Source: CAZNOG01 sp964574635
GTDB taxonomy: Bacteria > Bacteroidota > Bacteroidia > Flavobacteriales_D > Cryomorphaceae
Reading direction: 5' to 3'
DNA: 64,000 bases
Assembly: GCA_964574635.1 (NCBI GenBank)
Contig: CAZNOG010000001.1
Coordinates: 254,027-318,026, forward strand
The position numbers and the translations under genes are program-made. Positions 27,106 through 35,700 of the stretch are shown one piece after another. Numbering within the stretch: position 1 is the first letter of the stretch; every line of letters starts with the position of its first letter. The notes under the pieces are model-generated. The model made no database searches. It was not told the origin of the DNA and worked only from the letters and a program-made list of their open reading frames with translations.

Positions 27106-29598
27106 TTGAGCTACGGACGACAAATATCCATTCCCCGAACCCTGGTCTTGCTCGCACTGATGATGAGCGCGGCGGGGGCCATGGCGCAAAAAACGGTGAT
27201 CACCGGGCGGGTGTTGGACGCGGAGACCGACGAACCGCTCCCATTCGTCAACGTGGCGTTCAAAGATTCGAAGATCGGGACGTCCACTGATTTTTCGGGG
27301 GAGTTTCGCCTCGAAACGTACTACGCCACCGACTCCATCATCGCCAGTTTCGTGGGCTATTTGCCCAAATCGATGTCGGTGAGGAAGGACAGAACCCAGG
27401 TGATCGACTTTTATTTGGAGCCGGGCTCGGTGCGGTTGACCGAAGTGGTGATCAGCGCCCAAGACTACGTCGACCCGGCCTTGTCCTTGCTCGAGAAGAT
27501 CATCGGGTTCAAGGAGGTCAACAACCGCGAAAAACTCGACGCCTATTCGTACGAAGTGTATAACCGCATCCAGTTCGACCTCAACAACCTCACCGAGAAA
27601 TTCACCGAGAGAAAGATCTTCAAGAATTTCGATTTCATCTTCGACCACTTGGATTCCACGCACGGAAAGGTGGCCTTGCCCTTCTTCATGACGGAATCCC
27701 TGTCGGATTACTTCTATCGCCGCAAACCACGGGGTCGGAAGGAGATCATCCGGGCCACCAAGGTGTCGGGAGTCAACAACGAGAGCATCACCCAGTTTTT
27801 GGGGCAGATGTACCAAGACGTCAATATCTACGAGAACGCGGTGAACATCTTCGGAAAGAATTTCATCAGCCCCATATCGGATTACGCCAAGATGTTCTAC
27901 GAGTATTCCCTGGTAGACAGTGCGTATATCGACGGGAAGTGGTGCTACCGCATGGACTTTACACCCAAAAACACCAGCGAAACGGTGTTTAAAGGTCATT
28001 TCTGGGTCAACGACACCACGTACGCCATCAAGGAAATCGACGCGAACATCCTCCCGTCGGCAAACATCAACTTCATCACGGACCTTCACGTGCGCCACCG
28101 GTACGAGGAGGTGGAGCCCGAAGTGTGGATGTTGGTGAAGGAGCAGTTGTTGGCCGATTTCACCATCGTGGAGTCGGAGATGGGTTTCTACGGCCACAAG
28201 ACCACCATGTACGATCATTTCGTGATCAACGAGCCTCGGGAGCCGGAATTCTACGGGGGGGCGGAACACGTGATCGTCGAGTCGGGGGTAAACGAGAAGG
28301 ACGACGACTTTTGGGAGGTGGTGCGCCACGAGAGCATCACCGCAAAGGAGCGCGGCATCTACAATATGGTGGACAGCCTGAAGAACAACCCCATCTTCAT
28401 GACCTACGTGGATATCGTGAACTTCATTTTCCAAGGGTACTGGGTGCAGGGGAAGGTGGAATACGGACCGGTCTTCACTTTTTTGAGCTACAACGAAGTG
28501 GAAGGTTTCCGACCGAAGTTCGGGCTGCGCACTTCCAACGAATTCAGCACGCGGTTGATGCTGGAAGGATACGCCGCCTACGGTACGCGCGACGAGCGTT
28601 TCAAATACATGCTGGGCGGGAAGTATTTCTTGACCAAAGATCCCCGGCAAAGTCTCAGCGTCTATTATTCCGAAGATTACGAATTGATAGGCCAAGCCAC
28701 GAACTATTTCTCCCGCGATCACTTCATCCAATTTTTCACTTCGCGGAATCCCCAAGACCGGTTGATCTTTAACAAGCAGGCGAGGATAGCGCTGGAGAGA
28801 GAGTGGTTTACGGGATTTTCCACCACCTTGGAATTGCGCAACCGGCGGTTGTCGTCGGCGGGAGACTGGAATTTCGAGCGCGTGGCGGGGTGGGGAGACG
28901 AGCAAACGGTGGTGGACGTGAACGAGATCACCACCACCGAAATATCCTTGGGAACACGGTTCGCATACCGGGAGCGATTCGTGGAGGGGGAGTTCGAGCG
29001 CATCAGCCTAGGCAGTTTGTGGCCCATCATCACGGTGCGCGCCGACCTGGGCGTGAAGGGAGTGTTGGGAGGAGAGCACTCTTACGGGAAGTTGCACGCC
29101 ACCGTATACGACAAGGTACCCATGGGTCCCTTCGGCAACTTTCATTACACTTTGGAGGGCGGGAGGACGTGGAGGAGCGTGCCGTATCCATTGCAGTTCG
29201 TCCATTCGGGCAGCGAAAGCATCTTTTACAACGAGTCCGCCTTCAACACCATGAATTTTTTCGAATTCGTCAGCGACCGCTTCGTGTCCGCCAGGTTGGA
29301 ACATCATTTCGAAGGGTTGTTTTTCAACAAAATCCCATTGTTCCAAAAGCTGAATTGGCGAGAGGTCATCGGCGTGAACGCGGTGTACGGCAGTTTTGAA
29401 TCCCTGGATCCCACCGAGCTCAAGCTGCCGGAAAGAACCTTCGTTTTCGAGTCGGGGAAACCCTTTGCAGAGGCCTATTTCGGGATCGAAAACATCGTGA
29501 AGATCCTCCGCGTGGACGCGGTTTGGCGGCTGAATTACCTCGACAATCCCCGCGTGAGCAAATTTGCCGTACAGCTTGGGTTTTTCATTCAGTTTTAG
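27106..29598 (+). CDS. DUF5686 and carboxypeptidase-like regulatory domain protein
   Basis: 830 residues. The signal peptide (RTLVLLALMMSAAGAMAQ) is followed by a CarboxypepD_reg-like beta-sandwich (about 29-105, ITGRVLDAETDEPLPFVNVAFKD), as at the N-terminus of TonB-dependent SusC-like proteins. The long DUF5686 region follows and ends in a beta-barrel-like C-terminus finishing with phenylalanine (FAVQLGFFIQF). It is likely an outer-membrane protein; its substrate is unknown. The only plausible start with the n-region of the signal peptide is the TTG at 27106, since no in-frame ATG lies before residue 19. Confidence 0.85.
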   Translation: MSYGRQISIPRTLVLLALMMSAAGAMAQKTVITGRVLDAETDEPLPFVNVAFKDSKIGTSTDFSGEFRLETYYATDSIIASFVGYLPKSMSVRKDRTQVIDFYLEPGSVRLTEVVISAQDYVDPALSLLEKIIGFKEVNNREKLDAYSYEVYNRIQFDLNNLTEKFTERKIFKNFDFIFDHLDSTHGKVALPFFMTESLSDYFYRRKPRGRKEIIRATKVSGVNNESITQFLGQMYQDVNIYENAVNIFGKNFISPISDYAKMFYEYSLVDSAYIDGKWCYRMDFTPKNTSETVFKGHFWVNDTTYAIKEIDANILPSANINFITDLHVRHRYEEVEPEVWMLVKEQLLADFTIVESEMGFYGHKTTMYDHFVINEPREPEFYGGAEHVIVESGVNEKDDDFWEVVRHESITAKERGIYNMVDSLKNNPIFMTYVDIVNFIFQGYWVQGKVEYGPVFTFLSYNEVEGFRPKFGLRTSNEFSTRLMLEGYAAYGTRDERFKYMLGGKYFLTKDPRQSLSVYYSEDYELIGQATNYFSRDHFIQFFTSRNPQDRLIFNKQARIALEREWFTGFSTTLELRNRRLSSAGDWNFERVAGWGDEQTVVDVNEITTTEISLGTRFAYRERFVEGEFERISLGSLWPIITVRADLGVKGVLGGEHSYGKLHATVYDKVPMGPFGNFHYTLEGGRTWRSVPYPLQFVHSGSESIFYNESAFNTMNFFEFVSDRFVSARLEHHFEGLFFNKIPLFQKLNWREVIGVNAVYGSFESLDPTELKLPERTFVFESGKPFAEAYFGIENIVKILRVDAVWRLNYLDNPRVSKFAVQLGFFIQF

Positions 29599-29620
29599 TT
29601 CGATTTACTATACTTGGAGC

Positions 29621-30352
29621 ATGATACTCAGGACGGATAATTTGATAAAGAAATACAAGAAGCGCACGGTGGTGAAGGGGGTTTCCGTGGAAGTGAAGCA
29701 AGGGGAGATCGTGGGTTTGCTCGGCCCCAACGGTGCGGGGAAGACCACCACTTTTTACATGATCGTGGGCTTGATCCGTCCCAATAAAGGCAGAATCTAC
29801 CTCGACCGCACCGACATCACCGAAAAGGCGATGTACGAACGGGCCAACCTCGGGGTGGGATACCTTCCGCAAGAAGCCAGCGTATTTCGAAAATTGAGCG
29901 TGGAAGACAACATCAAAGCCGTACTGGAAATGACCGATTTGTCGAAGGCCGAGCAGGAAGAAAAGCTCGAGTCGCTGATCGAGGAGTTGGGCTTGAGCCA
30001 CGTGAGGACCAACCGTGGCGACTTCCTGTCGGGCGGGGAGAGGCGGCGCACCGAGATCGCGCGGTCGCTGGCCACCGACCCCGATTTCATTTTGCTGGAC
30101 GAGCCCTTCGCCGGGGTAGATCCCATCGCGGTAGAGGACATCCAATCCATCGTGGCTCAACTGAAAACCAAGAATATCGGCATTCTGATCACGGACCACA
30201 ACGTGCAGGAAACCCTCTCGATCACCGACCGCGCCTATTTGCTGTTCGAGGGCAACATCCTGAAATCGGGAACGGCACAGGAGCTGGCCGACGACGAACA
30301 GGTGCGCACCTTGTACTTGGGTAAGAACTTCGAACTGCGTAGGAAGGTGTAA
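29621..30352 (+). CDS. lptB: LPS export ABC transporter ATP-binding protein LptB
   Basis: 243 residues. Walker A GPNGAGKTT, Q-loop GYLPQEASVFRKLSVEDN, signature LSGGERRRTEIAR and Walker B FILLDEPFAGVDP are followed by the switch ITDHNVQETL. The VFRKLSV and GGERRR sequences are the features that separate LptB from other ABC ATPases. It powers lipopolysaccharide extraction from the inner membrane together with LptFG, which are not in the window. The ATG follows TTGGAGC by a few bases. Confidence 0.95.
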   Translation: MILRTDNLIKKYKKRTVVKGVSVEVKQGEIVGLLGPNGAGKTTTFYMIVGLIRPNKGRIYLDRTDITEKAMYERANLGVGYLPQEASVFRKLSVEDNIKAVLEMTDLSKAEQEEKLESLIEELGLSHVRTNRGDFLSGGERRRTEIARSLATDPDFILLDEPFAGVDPIAVEDIQSIVAQLKTKNIGILITDHNVQETLSITDRAYLLFEGNILKSGTAQELADDEQVRTLYLGKNFELRRKV

Positions 30353-30623
30353 AGGGTGTGGGGCGGATCCGGATCGTGACGCCCCCGGGATTGCGCCAGG
30401 GCGATTGCCGGCATCCTTTTTCATCGGCCGGGGCCGGAGGTGTACGCCGGGCGGGGCGACGCGAGAAGCCCCCGGGCGGCGTAACACCACCCGCCGGGCG
30501 GGAAAAAGATATAGGCATTAGACCGACCCCGGCCTTGAAGTCGGCACCGGTAAGACGATTGGGCGGATTGAGGAGTGCCGGTAGAGGAAAAAGGCCGGGG
30601 TGGCGCCCCGAAAAAACCGAATA
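30353..30623. other. GC-rich intergenic segment with nested inverted repeats
   Basis: No gene is supported in these 271 bases between convergent lptB and purS. ACCCCGGCCTT (30526-30536) is perfectly complementary to AAGGCCGGGGT (30591-30601), and inside that loop CGGCAC (30542-30547) pairs with GTGCCG (30575-30580). The upstream part is dense in CCGGGCGG/CCGCCGGG words. It could fold as an RNA on either strand. Confidence 0.45.
30592..30610 (-). terminator. Weak terminator candidate downstream of purS
   Basis: On the minus strand CGGGG (30610-30606) pairs with CCCCG (30600-30596), then GCC and a run of five Ts. The stem is short, and it overlaps the larger inverted repeat of the same region. 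Confidence 0.35.
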
Positions 30624-30887
30624 TCAAGCTTCGACTTCGGCCTCTTGTACCGTGAAGGAATACGTCTCCATCAGGCGGTTGGCGAGGAGTTTGCGGCAGG
30701 CTTCCTCGACTTTTGCTTCGGCTTCGGATTTGGAGCCGGCTTCGACGTACATGGTGATGTGCTTGCCGATGCGGACGTTGGAAACCCCTTCGAGACCGAG
30801 GTTTTGCAAGCCGCGGCTCACCGCTTTGCCTTGGGGGTCGAGAATGGCCTCCATGGGCATGATCACAATTTCAGCTTTGTATGACAT
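30624..30887 (-). CDS. purS: Phosphoribosylformylglycinamidine synthase subunit PurS
   Basis: 87 residues, the normal PurS size. YKAEIVIMPMEAILDPQGKAV is the family N-terminus, GVSNVRIGKHITMYVEA the central strand, and CRKLLANRLMETYSF the end. PurS is the small bridging subunit between PurL and PurQ in the fourth step of purine synthesis, in the cytosol. It starts inside the last 17 bases of pssA and is therefore probably cotranslated with it. purL and purQ are not in the window. Confidence 0.95.
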   Translation of the reverse strand: MSYKAEIVIMPMEAILDPQGKAVSRGLQNLGLEGVSNVRIGKHITMYVEAGSKSEAEAKVEEACRKLLANRLMETYSFTVQEAEVEA

Positions 30888-31596
30888 GGTTTCTTGAGGA
30901 TAGGGACAAAAGGATGTACAAAAGTAAGATAATCGGGATGGATGCGAAGCCGAGGAAGGCGAAACTCAGTGCCGACAGGGCGATGAGGGTATAGCGCCGA
31001 ATGTTTTTCGAGAAGGCGTACGTTTTGAATTTCAACGACATCAGGGGGATTTCCGAGATCATGAGCACGCCGATGACGAGGGTGGCTACGGCGATGGCCA
31101 ACGGGGAGGAGGCGAAGAGGTGGATGGCGTTTTCGCCGAAACCGGGATCTAGGTGATCGTTGATGCCGAGGGGAACGGATACCCAAAACAGGCCCGCCGC
31201 AGGGGTGGGAAGACCGAGGAAGGAATCGGACTGCCGCGTGTCGATGTTGAATTTGGCGAGGCGGAAGGCGGCGAATGCCGGGAATACGACGGGGACGTAA
31301 TCGATTGCGCGGAAGGTGGATTCGGGTGCGAATACGCCGTTGAGAGACAGGGCGATGAAGGCCGGGGCCACGCCGAAAGTCACGACGTCGGCGAGGGAGT
31401 CGAGCTGCTTGCCGAGGGCGCCGTCCACTTTGAGAAGTCGGGCCGAGAGTCCGTCGAACAGGTCGAGGAAGGCGCCGGCGAGGATGAGCCACGCCGCCAA
31501 TTGCAATTGGCCTTTTGCGGCGAAAAGGATGGCGAGAACTCCGCAAATCAGGTTGCCGGCGGTGAGGGAGTTGGGTACGATGGAGCGGAAGTTCAT
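30871..31596 (-). CDS. pssA: CDP-diacylglycerol-serine O-phosphatidyltransferase
   Basis: 241 residues with about eight hydrophobic segments. The CDP-alcohol phosphotransferase motif D-x2-DG-x2-AR-x8-G-x3-D-x3-D is visible as DLFDGLSAR followed by GKQLDSLAD. It makes phosphatidylserine at the inner membrane, the first step to phosphatidylethanolamine. The N-terminus IVPNSLTAGNLICGVLAI matches the family. Its 3' end overlaps purS by 17 bases. Divergent from the PorV-like gene. Confidence 0.95.
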   Translation of the reverse strand: MNFRSIVPNSLTAGNLICGVLAILFAAKGQLQLAAWLILAGAFLDLFDGLSARLLKVDGALGKQLDSLADVVTFGVAPAFIALSLNGVFAPESTFRAIDYVPVVFPAFAAFRLAKFNIDTRQSDSFLGLPTPAAGLFWVSVPLGINDHLDPGFGENAIHLFASSPLAIAVATLVIGVLMISEIPLMSLKFKTYAFSKNIRRYTLIALSALSFAFLGFASIPIILLLYILLSLSSRNHVIQS

Positions 31597-31680
31597 GGCT
31601 GCGCGAAATTAAGGATACCGGGGCAATTTTTCGGGGGATAAATTGTTGTACATCGGAATTGATGCTTAATTTCGGGGCTT

Positions 31681-32775
31681 ATGCGGATCGATCTCACTTC
31701 CGGTGTCCGGGCCGGATTTTTCTTATTGTGCCTATCGTTGTGCGCGACGACGGAGGCGTGGGCCCAGACCCGAAAGTACAGCAACGAGTCGCTTCACATC
31801 GGCGTGGGTGCACGGGCGCTGGGCATGTCGGGCGCATCGGCGGTATCGTCCGATGACGTTACGGCGGGATACTGGAACCCGGCCAACCTGACCTCGATCA
31901 AAGCCGATCTGGAAGTGGCCGCCATGCACGCGGAATATTTCGCCGGGATTGCGGCCTATGATTACGCGGCCATCGCCAAACCCATCGATTCGAGCTCCGT
32001 GCTCGCGCTGTCGGTCATCCGCTTCGGCGTAGACGACATCCCCAACACCACCCAGCTCTTCGACGCCGACGCCAACTTGAATTACGACCGCATCACGAGT
32101 TTCTCGGCGGTGGATTACGGGTTTTTCCTGTCGTACGCCCGCAAGCTCGGAAAGGGATTGTCCATCGGTGGTAGCGCCAAAGTGGTGAGGCGCATTCTCG
32201 GCGATTTTGCCGGGAGTTGGGGTTTCGGCGTGGACGCCGGCGCCACCTACCGCACGGGCAACTGGAGTTTTGCCGTGATGGCGAGAGACATGGTTTCCAC
32301 CTACAACGCGTGGACCTACACGCTGGATCCGCAAACCAAGGAAGTGTTTTTGATGACCGGCAACGAGCTGCCGGAAAACGGTTTGGAAGTATCGCTGCCT
32401 CGAATCATCCTCGGTGCGGCGCACAGTCATCGTTGGGAGCGCTTCTCCATATTGGGCGAAGTGAACATGGTCTGGACCACCGACGGCCGCCGAAACACCT
32501 TGATCAGCGGCGATCCGTTCAGCATGGATCCCGTTTTGGGCATCGAAGCGGGTTACCTCGACATCGTGTACCTCCGCGCCGGCTTGGGCAACATACAGCA
32601 AGTGAAAACCTTCCGGGGAACGAAGGAGTACGTCGTGCAACCCAACCTTGGGCTGGGCCTGCGCCTCGGCCACTTCCACCTCGACTACGCCCTCACCGAC
32701 ATCGGCAACCAATCGGAATCCCTTTATTCCAATATCTTCAGCCTGCGATTTGAAATTCTCAAACCGGCACAGTGA
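31681..32775 (+). CDS. PorV/PorQ family outer-membrane protein
   Basis: 364 residues. A signal peptide ends near AWAQ, followed by the family hallmark GVGARALGMSGASAVSSDDVTAGYWNPANL and repeated beta-strand/turn patterns of a FadL-type barrel. PorV carries T9SS cargo to the attachment complex and PorQ is a related factor. Which of the two this is, or whether it is a third paralog, cannot be read from sequence alone. TAATTTCG at 31667-31674 (one mismatch to the -7 consensus) would place transcription start almost at the ATG. The stop overlaps the GTG of the giant C25 gene (GTGA). Confidence 0.85.
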   Translation: MRIDLTSGVRAGFFLLCLSLCATTEAWAQTRKYSNESLHIGVGARALGMSGASAVSSDDVTAGYWNPANLTSIKADLEVAAMHAEYFAGIAAYDYAAIAKPIDSSSVLALSVIRFGVDDIPNTTQLFDADANLNYDRITSFSAVDYGFFLSYARKLGKGLSIGGSAKVVRRILGDFAGSWGFGVDAGATYRTGNWSFAVMARDMVSTYNAWTYTLDPQTKEVFLMTGNELPENGLEVSLPRIILGAAHSHRWERFSILGEVNMVWTTDGRRNTLISGDPFSMDPVLGIEAGYLDIVYLRAGLGNIQQVKTFRGTKEYVVQPNLGLGLRLGHFHLDYALTDIGNQSESLYSNIFSLRFEILKPAQ

Positions 32776-35700
32776 AAAACGCGTTTCTCATTTTGGCTTT
32801 GGTTTCCATCGCCTTCACGTCGGTGGGCCAACCGCATCCCAATGCGTGGATCGATTACTCCCAACGCCACTACAAGATACCGATATGGGAAACGGGGGTG
32901 TACCGCATCACTTTCAATGACCTCGCGGGCGCGGGCATTCCGGTATCGGCTCTCGATCCGTCCAAAATCCGCATGTACGCTTTTTCGGAGGAGATTCCCA
33001 TTTATGTGCACGGTGCCGACGACGGGGTTTTCAACGCCGATGACTACATCGAATTCGTGGGCCGCAAGAACGACGGCCGTCTGGAAGCCGGCTTGTACCC
33101 CGCGCCCGAAGCGCGCCCCAATCCCGAATACAGCCTGTTCAACGACACGCTGAACCACTACCTGACGTGGGGCGGTGCGGGTTCCGGTTTGCGTTTTGCC
33201 CCCCAGAGCGCGGCCAATCCCGACGATTACACCGCCGAGGACTTCCTGTGGTACCGATCCAAGGTGAACTACTCCAACAATTACTACCAAGGCCCCATGG
33301 ATGCCAGCGGCATTTCCAACCCCTTTTACGGCGAGGGCGAGGGCTGGATGAGCCAGCGCATCGGTTTTCCGGGCGGGAGCGCCACCCTCGATACCCAGGT
33401 GCCCACCGAGGAGGCCTACCTCGGCGACGACGCTCCGGACGTCGAAGTGGAGACCGTTTCCGCCGGGGTGTCGAATGCGGCGGCGGGAGGGGGCCACAAC
33501 CACCACATCCTCGTGCGGTACGGAGCGGAAAATACGGTGGCCGTCGACGAGCAATTCGCCGGTTACCGCATGAACCGCTTCAACTTCACCTTCCCGGCGT
33601 CAAAGCTCGGCGCCACCACCACCCGAATACGCCACGAAGTATCCAATTCACTGGGCGTCGCCAGCGACTACCAAGCCGTGGCCGGCGTGTGGCTGACCTA
33701 TGCGCGCTCCACCGATCTCGGCGGGCAAAGCGCCCTCACCTTCCTGTACCGTCACAACCCGTTCTCCGCGGTAAGGCGTTTTGATTTTTTGGGGGTGGGA
33801 GGTGACAATCCGGTGATTTACTCAATGGGTTCCACCGGGCGTCGCATCGAAGCCGAACCGTACGGACAGGGGTACCGCGCACTGGTGTCCAACAGCTTCG
33901 GCGACGATGAGTTCGAATGCCTTCTCGTCACCGACCAGAGCATCCGATCCATTTCATCCATCGAAGCGGTGGCCAACGACGGGTACTTCACCAATTTCGG
34001 CTTGGCCGGCGTGGATTCGGCATTTCTCATCATCACCCACAAGTCTTTGCTCGCATCGGCGCAGCAGTACCAAACCTACAGGCAACAGCGCTTCAATACC
34101 GTCATGGTCACCGTCGACGAACTCTACGACCAGTTTGCCGGCGGGGTGGAAAAAAGTCCTTTGGCCATTCGCAATTTCGTAGACTACCTTTTCGATACTT
34201 GGCCCACCCCGCCACGGTACCTGCTCTTGTTGGGCAAGAGCATCAGGGACGCCCCCGAAGGAAACCAGGCGGGGTTTCGCCGAAGCCCCGACAACTACGC
34301 GCGCAATCTGGTGCCCACCATGGGATACCCTCCCAGCGATCTCCTTCTGACCGCCGGATTGAACAACACCGTGCTCGATCCGGCCGTGGCCACCGGACGC
34401 ATCAGCGCGAGAAACGATCAAGAAGTGCTGTGGTACCTCGACAAACTGATGACCTTCGAAAGCCAGAGCCACGCGGCGTGGATGAAGAACGTGCTCCACT
34501 TCGGGGGCGGCGGAAACACCGAGGAGCAAAACCGCTTCGCGAATTACCTCGCCGGCTACGAAGAAACCATCACCGATTCGGCTTTCGGCGGGGTGGTGCA
34601 TACTTTTCTCAAATCCGGTTCCGAGCCCATCCAAATAAACGCCTCCCAAGAAATAGAAGACCTGATCAACGGCGGAAACTCCCTGATGACCTTTTTCGGT
34701 CACGCCTCTTCCGACGGTTTCGACCAAACCATAGACAATCCGGCCAATTTCGACTGGAACGGACGCTACCCGTTTTTGCTCGGCAACGGCTGCTATACAG
34801 GCGATTTCCACACTCCAGGCTACGGCACCTCCAGCGAGGTGTACACCCTTATTCCCGAAAAAGGGGTCATCGGTTTCCTGTCCTCCGTAAAGCTCGGTTT
34901 CGCCAGTTCCCTCAACGATTACAGCAGCCGATTCTACAAGTATTTGGCCTTGAAGAATTACGGCGGCACCGTGGGCGATCACATGCGCTACACCGTGCAG
35001 GAGATTCAGTCGTCCTTCGACCCCGACAACCTCTACGTCATCGTTACCTGCATCGGGATCACCCTTCAGGGCGATCCCGCCGTGGTGGTCAATTCCTTCC
35101 CCAAACCGGATTTGTCGGTTTCTCCCGATGACGTGTATTTCGTGCCGGAAAACATCACCGCCGACATCGACAGTTTCGACGTGCACGTGGTGGTCACCAA
35201 TACCGCCAAAGCCACCGGCCAAACCTTCGGCGTGACTCTGGAACACTTCAGTCCGGACGGTTCGGCCGACTCCCTCTACGTGGCTTACCTCCACGGGCTG
35301 TTCCACCGCGATACGGTCCGCTTTCGATTGCCCGTCAATCCCCAGCACGGTCTCGGTCTGCACAAATTCAACGTACTGGTGGATCTCCCCGAAGACCTCG
35401 TGGAGGAAATGCCCGGGCACGAAGTCAACAACAACCGCGTGCTCGGCAAAGAACTGCTCATCGCGCCCGGCGGTTTGGTTCCCGTGCACCCCGAGCGGTT
35501 CGGCGTGGTATCCGACGCACCCGTTTTGCGTGCATCCACCGGCAATCCCCTTTCCCCCGAATCGACTTACCGCTTGGAGCTGGACACCACGGATTCGTTC
35601 AACAGTCCTTTTTTCCAATCCACCGAAATCGTCCAACCGGGGGGAGTAGTGGAATGGTCGCCCACCCTGAGCGGCGGCGACAGCGCGGTGTACTATTGGC

